From the NCBI GenBank assembly GCA_900079685.1, contig LT599018.1:2349625-2413624 (forward strand): 64,000 bases of DNA, written 5' to 3'. Shown piece by piece: positions 26,109 through 35,013 of the stretch; position 1 is the stretch's first letter, and the number at the start of each line of letters is the position of its first letter. The translations under genes were made by a program, and so were the position numbers. The DNA is from an uncultured delta proteobacterium (lineage in GTDB: Bacteria; Desulfobacterota; Desulfovibrionia; Desulfovibrionales; Desulfovibrionaceae). Under the pieces are notes generated by a model. It saw only the letters and a program-made list of their open reading frames with translations, had not been told where the DNA came from and ran no database searches.

Positions 26109-27473
26109 ATGAAGCAATCCTCCGGATTTTCCCCCGGTTTCTCACTGATGCTGGGCGAGTATGCGCTGCTGTGGCGTTTGGCCCGGCCCTTTATCGCACG
26201 CCACAAGCGGCTGCGGGACGATTTTCCCCTGCGCATGGTTCCGGAGGAATGGCAGCCGCCGTTCCCGCCTGAGAGCAGCCCCGGCACCCGCCCCGATATT
26301 CGCACGGACCTCTGGATCCAGGCCGCGTCCGGCGGGGAATCCTTTCTCACGCGCCAGCTTTTGCACGAGCTGAATACCCTCGCGGGCGATGCCCCGCGAC
26401 GGCGGCTGCGCATCCTGTGCACGAGCTGCACCAAACAGGGTCTGGACGTGCTGCGCGCCGCCGGGGAGCAGGCTCCGGCAGCCTGGCCCAACCTGGAAAT
26501 CGCGGTCCGCGTCTTCCCGCTCGACGAGCCGAAGATCATCCGCCGGGCGCGGGAGTACGCCTCCCCCAAAGCCGTGGTGCTGCTGGAAACGGAACTCTGG
26601 CCGGGCCTCATGGCCGCCTGTGCGGAAAACAACACCCCCCTGGTCACGGTCAACGGCAGGATGACGGAAAAAAGCTATTCCGGGTACCGCTGGTTCGCGC
26701 CGCTCTGGAAAAAGATAGCGCCGGCCCGGGTCCTGGCCATGGCCGAGGCTGACGCGGCCCGCTTTGCCGCCCTGTTCGGGAAGGACCGCGTTTCCGTTAT
26801 GCCCAACATGAAATTTGACGGCGTGCCGCTCGTCTCCCCACCCCCGGACCCGGCCTCCCCGGCCCTGAAGCTCCTGCCGCCGGGCTTGCCGGTGATCCTC
26901 CTGGCCTCGGTGCGGGAGGAGGAAGAGCCGCTTTTTCCCCCGGTTCTGGCCTATCTTCGCAAGCACGCGCCGGAGGCCGCCGTGGTGGTGGCGCCGCGCC
27001 ACATGGAGCGTGTGCCCGCCTGGCGGCAAATTCTCGATACCGCGTTCGGTTCGCATAACGCCATGACCGCTTCGGCCATGGAAGAAGCCGGAACCGTTGC
27101 CGCGCCCGGTAACGCGGCGCTCTGGGACCGTTTCGGGCAGTTGCAGGCCCTGTACGCCCGGGCGGACGCCGTGTTCGTGGGCGGGTCCCTCGCCAAACTC
27201 GGGGGGCAGAATTTTCTGGAAGCCGCGGGCCAGGGCCGAATTCCGGTCATCGGGCCGCACTGGAAGAATTTCGCCTGGGTCGGCGAGGAATTTTTCACCG
27301 CCGGGCTCGGCAGGCGCGTGGCGGATGCCGGAGAACTCGGCCCGGCGCTCGTGGCGATGCTGCGGGCCGCGCCGGACCCCGAAACCGTCCGGGTGAAAGT
27401 GGCCGCCTATCTCGCGCCGCGCCGGGGCGGGACCCGCATGGCCGCCGAGGCGGTCTGGGAGTTCATTACATGA
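26109..27473 (+). CDS. waaA: 3-deoxy-D-manno-octulosonic acid (Kdo) transferase
   Basis: A glycosyltransferase of family GT30 that moves Kdo from CMP-Kdo to lipid A precursors at the inner face of the inner membrane. The length is 454 aa. The catalytic glutamate lies in AASGGESF (GASVGE in most relatives). Other family segments are TSCTKQGLDV, VFPLDEPKII, LLETELWPGL and the C-terminal VFVGGSLAKLGGQNFLEAA. An N-terminal membrane-anchor helix as in E. coli WaaA is not obvious. It overlaps the L,D-transpeptidase gene by 4 bases (ATGA), so an envelope operon ddl-waaA-ldt is likely. Confidence 0.93.
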   Translation: MKQSSGFSPGFSLMLGEYALLWRLARPFIARHKRLRDDFPLRMVPEEWQPPFPPESSPGTRPDIRTDLWIQAASGGESFLTRQLLHELNTLAGDAPRRRLRILCTSCTKQGLDVLRAAGEQAPAAWPNLEIAVRVFPLDEPKIIRRAREYASPKAVVLLETELWPGLMAACAENNTPLVTVNGRMTEKSYSGYRWFAPLWKKIAPARVLAMAEADAARFAALFGKDRVSVMPNMKFDGVPLVSPPPDPASPALKLLPPGLPVILLASVREEEEPLFPPVLAYLRKHAPEAAVVVAPRHMERVPAWRQILDTAFGSHNAMTASAMEEAGTVAAPGNAALWDRFGQLQALYARADAVFVGGSLAKLGGQNFLEAAGQGRIPVIGPHWKNFAWVGEEFFTAGLGRRVADAGELGPALVAMLRAAPDPETVRVKVAAYLAPRRGGTRMAAEAVWEFIT

Positions 27474-27997
27474 GCGGCGCGCGCATTCTCGTCTTTTTTG
27501 GCGTCGTTTGGCTTTGCCTCTCCTGGTTTTTACCTTCAGAAGCCGTGGCGGCGGCTCCCCTGGCCCCGGACGTCCGGTTCGACAAGCTTGTGGTGGAAAA
27601 GAAGGCCCGGCGCATGACGGCCTGGTCCAAGGGCGAGAAACTGCGGGAATACCGTATCGCCCTCGGGCCGAACAGTGAGGGCCCCAAGCGGGTGCAGGGC
27701 GACAAGAAAACGCCCGAGGGCGTGTATGCCGTGGACGGCAAAAACCCCAACAGCCGGTTTTATAAAAACCTCGGGGTTTCCTACCCCAACGCGCAGGACC
27801 GGAAAAACGCGGCCGCCCTTGGTAAAAGCCCCGGCGGTGATATCAAGATCCACGGCCTGGGGCCGAAGTTCCGCCGCCTCGGCAAGCATCAGTGGCGGTA
27901 CGACTGGACACTCGGCTGCATCGCCGTAACGGACGAGGAGATAGACGAGTTGTACCGCCACACGGACGTCGGGGCGGTGATAGAAATTCTGCCGTGA
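27470..27997 (+). CDS. L,D-transpeptidase (YkuD domain)
   Basis: A secreted 175-aa enzyme that forms 3-3 peptidoglycan cross-links or attaches proteins to the wall. A Sec signal peptide covers about residues 1-28 (cleavage after AVAAA). The YkuD domain has the catalytic IHG histidine and, about 30 residues on, the cysteine in LGCIAVTDEEID, in place of the more usual SHGCIR form. Early domain motifs KKTPEGVY and YPNAQD are typical. The ATG overlaps the waaA stop, implying translational coupling. Confidence 0.9.
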   Translation: MSGARILVFFGVVWLCLSWFLPSEAVAAAPLAPDVRFDKLVVEKKARRMTAWSKGEKLREYRIALGPNSEGPKRVQGDKKTPEGVYAVDGKNPNSRFYKNLGVSYPNAQDRKNAAALGKSPGGDIKIHGLGPKFRRLGKHQWRYDWTLGCIAVTDEEIDELYRHTDVGAVIEILP

Positions 27998-28059
27998 AGC
28001 GGCGGAGAAGCAGCACCCCCTCCTCCATCAAAAAACTTGGACCGCAAAGCTTGTGCCGC

Positions 28060-28145
28060 CTGGATTCCCGCCTTCGCGGGAATGACGTTTGCCTGTACCG
28101 GGAGTTGCATTTTTTCACGTCATTCCCGCGAAGGCGGGAATCCAG
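28060..28145. repeat. 28-bp perfect inverted repeat of palindromic units
   Basis: Arms 28060-28087 and 28118-28145 are exact complements separated by 30 bases. Each arm is itself a small hairpin with the core CCCGCCTTCGCGGG. This ATTCCCGCGAAGGCGGGAAT motif is a common REP-like intergenic repeat in many bacterial genomes. Confidence 0.85.
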
Positions 28146-28285
28146 TGTTTTGCAATGCCTTACGGCGCAATAATTTTGAAATGCACTCGCCCCCCCCCTC
28201 CAACCGCATCCGCCATTTCCCTTTTCCGCCGCTTCCTGGTAGGTATGCCCTTTGCGCTCACCCTCGGACGATAAAGGAGTTCTCC

Positions 28286-28669
28286 ATGGATATCCGGACT
28301 CATAAAGGCATTGCGGCGGAACTGTGCGGCACCCCCACGGAACTTTCCCCCGGCGGGAGCGTGGTCGTCATGACCGCCACCCCGGCCATGGCTTCCGACG
28401 ACAAGGGCCTGGTCCACGGCGGGTTTGTGTTCGGCATGGCCGACTATGCCGCCATGCTCGCGGTGAACGATCCCCTCGTTGTGCTCGGCGCGAGCGAGAC
28501 GAAGTTCGTCAAACCCGTCGCGGTCGGCGATACCATAACCGCCGTTGCCGCCGTCAAAGAGGAAGCCGGGAAAAAACGCATCGTGGACGTGACCGTTTCC
28601 CGCGGCGACACCGTCGTCCTGACCGGCAGTTTTGTCTGCTTCGTGCTGGACAAACACGTTTTGAGCTGA
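28286..28669 (+). CDS. Hotdog-fold thioesterase-like protein
   Basis: A 127-aa single-domain protein of the PaaI/hotdog type. The helix region HGGFVFGMADYAAMLAVND corresponds to the HGG...aDxa signature where acyl-CoA thioesterases bind the substrate; the later strands (ETKFVKPVAVGDTI) also fit. It may hydrolyse an acyl-CoA or another small thioester; FlK-like or PaaI-like roles cannot be separated. The ATG at 28286 has AAAGGAG 6 bases upstream. It is a single gene. Confidence 0.82.
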   Translation: MDIRTHKGIAAELCGTPTELSPGGSVVVMTATPAMASDDKGLVHGGFVFGMADYAAMLAVNDPLVVLGASETKFVKPVAVGDTITAVAAVKEEAGKKRIVDVTVSRGDTVVLTGSFVCFVLDKHVLS

Positions 28670-28834
28670 ATTCCGGCGTACAGGCGGCAGCGCGCTCCGG
28701 CGCCGTCTTTTTCATGGCGGGCCAACGGTTCCGCCGCCCCGTGGCAACGATACGGGCGGGCGCGGCTTCCCGGCTTGCCCTCCGCCCGCACCTTGTCTAT
28801 AGTCAACGGGAAAATTCCCGATCCTGGAGATGCC

Positions 28835-29818
28835 ATGTTTTTTTCGCCGCAACGGTTGCCGGTTTCCTGGTCGAGCGTCTGCATTGCCCTTCTTGGCGCT
28901 GCATATTGCGCCATACAGGTAGCTCCGGTACCGGTTTCCGTTCCCTGCCCGGGGAGCGGCTGCCAGCTTTTCCAGGATTTCACCGTCCACGGCGTTTCCC
29001 TGTGGTGGGTAGGGGTCGCGTATTTCGCCTTCATGGTGCTCGTGTGCTTGCGCCGGGCGTACGGCGCGGCTCTGGCCTTCGCCACGGCGGCCCTGGTCGC
29101 CGACGCCGTGCTGCTGATCGTCATGCTGATGACCGCCGCGTGCATCGCCTGCCTCGGCGCGGGCGCCATCATCGCCTTTCTCTTTTTCATCATCCGGCGC
29201 CACGCGAACATCAAATGCGCGCAGGAACCCGGCCCCTCCTTCGTCCTGATCGCCTGGAGCGGTTTTTTCATCGCCGCCCTGGCCTTTGCCGCCACCGAGG
29301 ACATAGAGCCCTGGCGGATCGCCGGGCCGGACAACGCCGAGCGCCGGGTCTATTTCGCGCCCTCCTGCCCGGCCTGCCGTGACGCCATTACGGTTTTCTC
29401 GGGCAATGCGGCCTTCATCCCCGTGGCGGAAAAGGACAGCGACAACGCGGCCGTGTACGCCATGCACAAGGCCATCGCAAACGGCAGCACCGTCGTGGAA
29501 GCCCTGGACGCCGTGATGCAGGCCAAGATGAACGATACCCTGGCCGAACCGCCGTTCCCGGATTCCGTCATCATCCGGCTGAAGCTCATCAAGAACAAGG
29601 CCGAGGTTATGCGCCTCGGCTTCACCAAGCTGCCGCTGATTATGATAAACGGCATGCCCCGCGACATGCGCCCCGCCAACGGGACAGGCAACGGCAGGGG
29701 AGCCGCCGCCTCTTACGGCAACGGCGCGTCCCGCTCGTCCGCCCTGCCGCCGGAACTCGTCGCGCCGCTCGACTCCTGCGGCGACGCAAACCAGGAACCC
29801 TGCGACCCGCCCCGGTAA
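28835..29818 (+). CDS. VKOR-family membrane protein with thioredoxin-like domain
   Basis: A 327-aa inner-membrane protein for disulfide bond formation in the envelope. The first half has four or five membrane helices with the VKOR loop cysteines (CPGSGCQ) and the CIAC active-site pair near residue 105. The second half is a periplasmic thioredoxin-like domain with the CPAC pair in YFAPSCPACRDA. In such fusions VKOR passes electrons from the Trx-like partner to quinone, replacing DsbB-DsbA. The C-terminal 40 residues are low-complexity with two further cysteines. The ATG at 28835 follows TGGAGA. No dsbA-like gene is adjacent. Confidence 0.83.
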   Translation: MFFSPQRLPVSWSSVCIALLGAAYCAIQVAPVPVSVPCPGSGCQLFQDFTVHGVSLWWVGVAYFAFMVLVCLRRAYGAALAFATAALVADAVLLIVMLMTAACIACLGAGAIIAFLFFIIRRHANIKCAQEPGPSFVLIAWSGFFIAALAFAATEDIEPWRIAGPDNAERRVYFAPSCPACRDAITVFSGNAAFIPVAEKDSDNAAVYAMHKAIANGSTVVEALDAVMQAKMNDTLAEPPFPDSVIIRLKLIKNKAEVMRLGFTKLPLIMINGMPRDMRPANGTGNGRGAAASYGNGASRSSALPPELVAPLDSCGDANQEPCDPPR

Positions 29819-29844
29819 TCCGCCGGGCAGGCCCTTCTTTCGTC

Positions 29845-30564
29845 ATGGATACCCAGCCCACGGCCCCGGCCTGGCCCCCGGCCTTTTCCGTGCGCATCAG
29901 CCCGAGGGCGAAATACCCCAGGCTCCGCGTTCTGCCCGGCAAGGGCCTGGAAGTGGTGCTCCCCCGTACCATGCGCCCCGAGACCGCGCCCGCGATTGTG
30001 GAACGCCACAAGGAATGGGTGTGCAAAACCCTGGACAAGGTCTGCGGCGCCCCGCCGCCGGAGCCGGAAACGGCCGTCCCGTCCTTCGTCTTCCTGCGCG
30101 GCGGCGTGGAACAGCGCGCCGTGGTCTGCCATGGGGAAAACCCGCCTGACCCCGACCCTGGCGCGGACGCGATCCGGCTGCGCGCGCCGCGGTCGAACCC
30201 GGCCGCCGCGTTGCGGGAGCTTCAGGACTGGGTTCGCCGCCATGCCGCCGCCGTCCTGGGCGGCGAGGCCCAAGCTCTGGCCCTGCGCCACGCCCTGCCG
30301 TATGCCACGGTGCGGTTCCGCCGCCAGAGGAGCCGCTGGGGCAGCTGCACAACCAGGGGCGCGCTCAGCCTCAACACCTGCCTCATTTTTTTGCCCGCGG
30401 AACTTGCCCGGCACGTCATCCTGCACGAGCTGGTCCATACCCGCCACATGGACCACGGCCAGGGGTTCTGGAAAACCCTCTTTGCCATGGAGCCGAACGC
30501 CCTGAAACTGGACAAACGGTTACGGACCGCGTGGCGGTTCGTGCCGGCCTGGCTCTGGACGTGA
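29845..30564 (+). CDS. YgjP-like (DUF45) metallopeptidase
   Basis: A 239-aa protein of the M48-related YgjP family. The key region is RSRWGSCT, then the zinc motif HELVHTRHMDHGQGFW, where HExxH and the later histidine are the metal ligands. The N-terminal part is strand-rich and variable. The biological role of this family is poorly known. It begins 26 bases after the VKOR gene, so it may be co-transcribed. The C terminus (AWRFVPAWLWT) is complete. Confidence 0.85.
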   Translation: MDTQPTAPAWPPAFSVRISPRAKYPRLRVLPGKGLEVVLPRTMRPETAPAIVERHKEWVCKTLDKVCGAPPPEPETAVPSFVFLRGGVEQRAVVCHGENPPDPDPGADAIRLRAPRSNPAAALRELQDWVRRHAAAVLGGEAQALALRHALPYATVRFRRQRSRWGSCTTRGALSLNTCLIFLPAELARHVILHELVHTRHMDHGQGFWKTLFAMEPNALKLDKRLRTAWRFVPAWLWT

Positions 30565-30632
30565 CCGGGCGCGGCCTGCTTGACCTTGCCAAATCGGCAA
30601 AGTAAGCTTATAGCCCTTTTGCGAAAAAACAT

Positions 30633-30715
30633 GCGAGAGTGGCGGAATTGGTAGACGCACTAGATTTAGGATCTAGCGCTTAGGCGTGCGGGTTCAACTC
30701 CCGCCTCTCGCACCA
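30633..30715 (+). tRNA. tRNA-Leu (anticodon UAG)
   Basis: The acceptor stem GCGAGAG pairs with CTCTCGC and is followed by ACCA. The anticodon arm CTAGA-TTTAGGA-TCTAG presents TAG at positions 34-36. The long variable arm and the T loop GGTTCAACTCC fit a class II leucine tRNA. The CCA end is encoded. Confidence 0.95.
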
Positions 30716-30766
30716 GCAAGAAGCTCTAGGGGAAACCCACATGTAAGCCGCTCATTTTCGGGCGGC

Positions 30767-31030
30767 TTACTGCCGTTTCACGGCATTGGCGTAAACACCC
30801 TCGTCACGCCTGCCCACGGCGATCACCGAAATCGTAACAATGGCATCCTCCACCCGGTAGACCAGCCGGTACCCGGCATCACGCAGCTTGATCTTGTAGC
30901 AATCTTTCATACCGTGGAGCGCGGCGGAAGGCACACGGGGGTTTTCCAGGCATCTGCCTACCACTCTGGCTAACTGAACACGAATACCGGGGGCCAGCTT
31001 GTTCCATTCCTTCTGGGCACCTGAGTTCAT
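30767..31030 (-). CDS. RelE/ParE-family toxin
   Basis: An 87-aa RelE-like protein. The pattern EWNKLAPGIRVQLARVV, MKDCYKIKLRDAGYRLVYRV and VVAVGRRDEGVY-like ending is typical of RelE mRNA interferases that cut mRNA in the ribosome. It overlaps its antitoxin by 4 bases, in the usual order antitoxin then toxin. It lies just downstream of tRNA-Leu on the opposite strand, a common location for mobile stability modules. All parts of the fold seem present. Confidence 0.87.
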   Translation of the reverse strand: MNSGAQKEWNKLAPGIRVQLARVVGRCLENPRVPSAALHGMKDCYKIKLRDAGYRLVYRVEDAIVTISVIAVGRRDEGVYANAVKRQ

Positions 31031-31293
31031 ATGTCTTTGCCATTGAAAAAGTCTTCCATGTTCACCGGTACGCCTTCTTCACCCGCCCGCTGCCGCATAA
31101 TCTCCGCGTCCTCAAGATATTCCAGCAGGTCAAGAAGCTTTTCGTAACGGGCCGCCGAGAGGATGTACGCTTCCGGCTTGTTATGGTTCAACACCACAAC
31201 AGGCTCGTCGGTCAGCGCTTTGAGCACACTGGAGGTATTCCGCTTCAAATCCGTGATGCTCACGGCTTGCGATGCATATAAGGGGGTGAGCAT
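31027..31293 (-). CDS. RelB/Phd-family antitoxin
   Basis: An 88-aa DNA-binding antitoxin. The N-terminal domain (VSITDLKRNTSSVLKAL then VVVLNHNKPEAYILSAARYEKLLDLLE) is of the Phd/YefM type; the acidic C terminus would wrap the toxin. I chose the ATG at 31293 because AAGGAG lies upstream and the family begins there; the frame is open for another 64 codons but is not conserved. A good sigma-70 promoter lies directly upstream. Confidence 0.88.
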   Translation of the reverse strand: MLTPLYASQAVSITDLKRNTSSVLKALTDEPVVVLNHNKPEAYILSAARYEKLLDLLEYLEDAEIMRQRAGEEGVPVNMEDFFNGKDI

Positions 31294-31317
31294 AAATTGA
31301 CTCCTTTTTCTATGCCT

Positions 31318-31346
31318 TATATAGATCCTTTTTAGTCCCGAGTCAA
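31318..31346 (-). promoter_or_regulatory. Sigma-70 promoter of the RelBE-type operon
   Basis: On the minus strand TTGACT (31346-31341), a 17-base spacer and TATATA (31323-31318) lie 25 bases before the antitoxin ATG. Confidence 0.7.
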
Positions 31347-31499
31347 CGTCACTTCCTCTCCCGCCCTCGTCCACGGTCCCCGGCAGCGCACCGCCGCCGG
31401 CAATATTCCAGCTCTGCGTGATAATAGTAGGAACCTCGCCGGAAATGGGGTCTATGGGAGACAGCTTCTTCCCATACATTTTCACCGCAGAGGTACATT

Positions 31500-31817
31500 A
31501 TGAAAGCCATAATCGCTAAAACGCCGTGTTTCGCCCTGTGTTTCGCCCTGCTTTTGGGCGTGTCCGCGCCGACGGCCGCCCTTGCCCATGGCCTCGTCAA
31601 TCCCGCCACGGCTCCGAACGAGAATCTTCCGAAAGTGAAATTGGACACCACTCCGGAAGGCCCCATGGGCCAGGTCGGCCCCGGCGACATGTTGACCACC
31701 CCGAAATCGCGCGAGGAACTGCAGAAAGAGATGGTCGACCGCGAACGCGATCCCGCCGCCATGGACAAGCAGATGGACAAGACCGAAAGCGAACTGGGCC
31801 TGCGCGGCAAGCGCTGA
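31500..31817 (+). CDS. Small secreted protein of unknown function
   Basis: A 105-aa protein with a clear signal peptide (about residues 1-29, ending APTAALA-H). The mature part is polar and acidic, with PEGPMGQVGPGDMLTTPKS and then charged helices (REELQKEMVDRERD). I do not recognise a family. AGAGGT lies upstream of the ATG. It stands alone and is followed by a hairpin about 45 bases downstream. It is probably periplasmic. Confidence 0.65.
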   Translation: MKAIIAKTPCFALCFALLLGVSAPTAALAHGLVNPATAPNENLPKVKLDTTPEGPMGQVGPGDMLTTPKSREELQKEMVDRERDPAAMDKQMDKTESELGLRGKR

Positions 31818-31865
31818 GGCCCTCCGCGCGGCCGGGCCGCGCCCCGTGCCGCACGCTGCAAAAAA

Positions 31866-31891
31866 ACGGGCTGCCGTCACGGCAGCCCGTT
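31866..31891. terminator. Hairpin terminator between converging genes
   Basis: ACGGGCTGCCGT-CAC-GGCAGCCCGT forms a strong stem with an A-run on the left side. It suits termination of the minus-strand gene starting at 32347 and possibly of the plus-strand secreted protein gene. Confidence 0.75.
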
Positions 31892-31987
31892 TCATAGGCG
31901 GAACAATGGATCCGGCGGCCTCTCCTCGCGCCGGCGTGTTCCGCGCACAGTATGGTCGTCTTTCCGCCGCTCCCGGGCCGCGCGCGG

Positions 31988-32347
31988 TCACAGCCCGCCG
32001 TTGGCGTTCAGCCCCGGCAGAGGAATCATCTTTTCCGTTTCCAGCAGCTGCTGTCCGTACTCGTCCGGGTCGCCGAACCCTTCCAGCAGAAAGTCTATTT
32101 CATCCGGACTCAACAACCGCCCTTCCTCGGGGGTTTGCGCCGGTTCCTGCGCCGGGGGAACCGCGCGAACCACCGGACGGCACCCGTCTTCCAGACGTAT
32201 GGCGAGTTCACGCAGCCATTGCTCAAGCCGGGCAACCGGCACACCGAGCCGCTCCCCGGTCTCCGGCGAAACGCGGAGACTCAACAGCAGTTTTTTCACT
32301 ACGACAGGGTTGAACTCAGCATTGAGTTCGCAACGGTATGCCCTCAT
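31988..32347 (-). CDS. Small protein with FliM/FliN-like EID motif
   Basis: A 119-aa protein of unknown family. The C-terminal part contains LLSPDEIDFLLEGFGD, very like the LSQDEIDALLxG segment with which FliM binds phospho-CheY (also present at the start of some FliN proteins). The N-terminal 60 residues (VVVKKLLLSLRVSPETGERL) look like a compact helical domain. GGAGG precedes the ATG at 32347. It is divergent from flagellin. A role at the flagellar switch or in chemotaxis is an inference from the motif and the neighbour. Confidence 0.6.
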   Translation of the reverse strand: MRAYRCELNAEFNPVVVKKLLLSLRVSPETGERLGVPVARLEQWLRELAIRLEDGCRPVVRAVPPAQEPAQTPEEGRLLSPDEIDFLLEGFGDPDEYGQQLLETEKMIPLPGLNANGGL

Positions 32348-32897
32348 GGGATCCTCCCTTGCATATCCTTGTCTTTTCCCACTCCACACCGGAACTATAG
32401 CAACGGGAAGAGGGGATTACATGATAACACCGTATAATTGGCCCGGAACAGCGCGAAAGACGCGCGAAGATTCGGCGACGGGGAAAAATTATTTTTACAT
32501 TTCAGGTGGTAACGTTTTAAAAAAATATCGGTGGGTTATAATCCGTATAATGCGAGACTGTTTTACGCCGCGCGCGAAAACAATGCATACGCATCCACGC
32601 TGATATTATAAACGCCGGAATTCGCCTTGAGTGAAAACATATCATCTGAATATGAATTCGAAAAAACAATAAAACACTCCATGAATGACTGCATTTTTCT
32701 CTAAATATTTGTATGAAAAATGCCGATAATGCAGTTAGAAAGCAACAACACACGCTGCGTTATACGACAAAACAGTGTTACTGCTGCGTCGTATTTTCCG
32801 CAACGATATAGATTTACAACAAAAGTGGTCAAAAAGACTACGGCGGGACGGCGCTTTGCGAAGTAGCCGCCGGTTGCGGCGGGGAGTTGGTGAAGGC
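32348..32897. other. AT-rich intergenic and flagellin leader region
   Basis: About 550 bases of much lower GC than the flanking genes, between the divergent EID-motif gene and flagellin. It contains a sigma-28 promoter and a leader of roughly 160 bases. No other gene is recognisable. Confidence 0.6.
32702..32729 (+). promoter_or_regulatory. Sigma-28 (FliA) promoter of flagellin
   Basis: TAAA at 32702-32705 and a perfect GCCGATAA at 32722-32729, separated by 16 bases, match the flagellar sigma-28 consensus (TAAA-N15-GCCGATAA). Confidence 0.75.
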
Positions 32898-34421
32898 ATG
32901 GCTTTGGCGATAAACCACAACCTGGCGGCCATGAACGCGTCCCGCAACCTGGGCCGGTCTTACGACGCGCTGGCAACCTCGGTTCGCCGTCTTTCGTCCG
33001 GCCTGCGCGTGGGGCAGGCTTCGGACGACGCCGCCGGGCTTGCCATCCGCGAGCTGATGCGCGCGGATGTCGCTGCCCTGAACCAGGGCGTGCGCAACGC
33101 CAACGACGCCATATCCATGCTCCAGACGCACGACGGAGCCCTCCAGGTCATTGACGAAAAGCTCATCCGCCTCAAGGAGCTCGCGGAACAGGCCGCGTCC
33201 GGCACCTACAACTCGGACCAGCGCCTGATGATCGACAGCGAATTCCAGGCCATGAAGTCCGAGATCAGCCGGATAGCCACGGCCACGGACTTCAACGGCA
33301 TCAAACTGCTGTGCAACGACGTCGCGAACAAGTTCAAGATCACCACGGGAGAGGGTACGCCGGACATCCCCCCCACGCCCCCGGAAATTGTCGGGGCGAC
33401 AGGGACCATCCTCAACCCGGACGCCGTCACCACGGACGCGACCATTGCCTATACGGAGAACAACGAGTGGACAATTAACAGCCTGACCGGCGACGCGGCC
33501 TTCGCCAGGTGGACATACCCGACATTCGCCGCCGGCACCGGGGCTGAGGAGATATTTAAGGACGTAACTATGTCCTTCGGTTACAACAGGGCGACCAATA
33601 CATGGACCATGGACCAGTCCACGATAGACTCCCTCAGGGCCAGGGGAGTGACCTATTATTGGATGGATCCGAACAGAGGCCCCAGTGAAGCATACTTTGT
33701 CATACAGGCCATAGGCAAGGGACCAGGCGGCACATTAGTGACCGCCCCGCTCTTCTGGAGAGCCCCGACAGCCGCGGACGCACTTACTTCCAACATGCAT
33801 GTGTCCATGACCTTCACGGGCAGCGGTTCCTCCTCCATGACATTTACCAGCGGAACGGCCGAGTACCCGAATATCGCTTACCTGGGGAACGATTTGTGGG
33901 ACCTTGACGGCGACGGCAGCGCGGATGTCCGGACCCCGTACGTTGCCGGGGGCGGGAGCTTCTCCCTGCGCGCCGGCACGCAAGGCGGCTCCGGCGGAGC
34001 CGGAACCACGGAGTACGTCACGCGCATCCACTTCGGCACGGCCAACGACAGCGCGGAGGATTACTTCGATATCCAGGGCTGGGACTGCACGGCCGAGGGC
34101 CTCGGCATCGACGGCATCCGGGTACAGACCCAGGACAGCGCGCAACACGCCCTGGTGGAGCTGAACGGCGCCATCGTCAAAAAGGACGCGATACGCGGCT
34201 ATTTCGGGGCCATGCAGAACAGGCTGGAAAACACGGTCTCCAACCTGCAGATCCAGGCGGAGAACCTCCTGGCGGCGGAATCCCGCATCTCGGACGTTGA
34301 CGTGGCCTATGAAATGACGGCCTTCGTCCGGAACCAGATCCTGACGCAGAGCGCCGTTTCCATGCTCTCCCAGGCCAACAGCATGCCGCAGATGGCCTTG
34401 CGGCTCTTGCAGGGCGCGTAA
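32898..34421 (+). CDS. Flagellin
   Basis: The subunit of the flagellar filament, 507 aa. The conserved N-terminal coiled-coil (MALAINHNLAAMNASRNLG, then LSSGLRVGQASDDAAGLAI) and C-terminal coiled-coil (VAYEMTAFVRNQILTQSAVSMLSQANSMPQMALRLLQGA) form the D0/D1 core. The central residues from about 150 to 400 are a variable surface domain, rich in Thr, Gly and Asp, including a DLDGDGSADVRTP calcium-loop-like stretch. The ATG at 32898 has GAAGG just upstream; the upstream open frame is not flagellin. Expression from a sigma-28 promoter is predicted. Export would use the flagellar type III system. Confidence 0.95.
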   Translation: MALAINHNLAAMNASRNLGRSYDALATSVRRLSSGLRVGQASDDAAGLAIRELMRADVAALNQGVRNANDAISMLQTHDGALQVIDEKLIRLKELAEQAASGTYNSDQRLMIDSEFQAMKSEISRIATATDFNGIKLLCNDVANKFKITTGEGTPDIPPTPPEIVGATGTILNPDAVTTDATIAYTENNEWTINSLTGDAAFARWTYPTFAAGTGAEEIFKDVTMSFGYNRATNTWTMDQSTIDSLRARGVTYYWMDPNRGPSEAYFVIQAIGKGPGGTLVTAPLFWRAPTAADALTSNMHVSMTFTGSGSSSMTFTSGTAEYPNIAYLGNDLWDLDGDGSADVRTPYVAGGGSFSLRAGTQGGSGGAGTTEYVTRIHFGTANDSAEDYFDIQGWDCTAEGLGIDGIRVQTQDSAQHALVELNGAIVKKDAIRGYFGAMQNRLENTVSNLQIQAENLLAAESRISDVDVAYEMTAFVRNQILTQSAVSMLSQANSMPQMALRLLQGA

Positions 34422-34430
34422 CGCCCTTTT
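34412..34430 (+). terminator. Short terminator overlapping the flagellin stop
   Basis: GGGCG-CGTAA-CGCCC followed by TTTT spans the stop codon of flagellin. The stem is only 5 bp, so its efficiency is uncertain. Confidence 0.4.
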
Positions 34431-34439
34431 CGCGGGCGC

Positions 34440-34769
34440 TCAGTCCACGATGAAGAGCGTCGCGCCGGTCGGCGTGCTGGAGCGGTGCGGCTCGGCGTTG
34501 TCCGCCACCTGATAGCTGACGCCGGGGGTCAGCACGAAGCGGCGGCCGTCTTCCAGCTCGGTGTGCAGTTCCCCTTTGAGACACAGGAGAATATGGCCTT
34601 TGCTGCACCAGTGGTCGGCCAGGTAGCCGGGCGTGTATTCGACCATGCGGACGCGGATATCGCCGAACTGCCGGGTGCGCCACAGCGCCTTGCCTGTCTC
34701 GCCGGGATGCTCGGTTACCGCCACCTGCTCCCAGTCCGTCGTGCCAAAGGGGATGTCGCGCATGTCCAT
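34440..34769 (-). CDS. Cupin-fold protein of the DHCW-motif type
   Basis: A 109-aa single-domain cupin. The motif ADHWCSKGHILLCLKGEL corresponds to the metal-binding first cupin box, and TPGVSYQVADNAEPHRSS to the second. Proteins of this kind are annotated as DHCW-motif cupins without a known function. The ATG at 34769 has AAGGAG upstream. It converges on flagellin with only 18 bases between stops. Confidence 0.8.
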   Translation of the reverse strand: MDMRDIPFGTTDWEQVAVTEHPGETGKALWRTRQFGDIRVRMVEYTPGYLADHWCSKGHILLCLKGELHTELEDGRRFVLTPGVSYQVADNAEPHRSSTPTGATLFIVD

Positions 34770-35013
34770 GATCCGGCTCCTTGTTGTAGCGTTTCCAAAG
34801 GGTGGTTTGTCCTCTTTCTGTACCGTCTTTTCCTTTACGGAACAAGACGGAAGCCCCGGCGGAACAGGGCGAGCGCATCTTAATTCCGTTGTGCCGCAAT
34901 AATACAGCATTTTGCCATGCCTCGTTCAGCGAACTTTTTTGGCGACTGCCGCGGCAAAGCAGCGGTAGCAAAGGAAATTAAATGCGCTCGCCCTGGCGAA
35001 ACGAATACGGTTC

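Noticed and set aside
30767-31293. tRNA-Leu as the attachment site of a second island
   Set aside because: No duplicated tRNA-Leu 3' end and no integrase lie next to it; the adjacent toxin-antitoxin pair alone is not enough.
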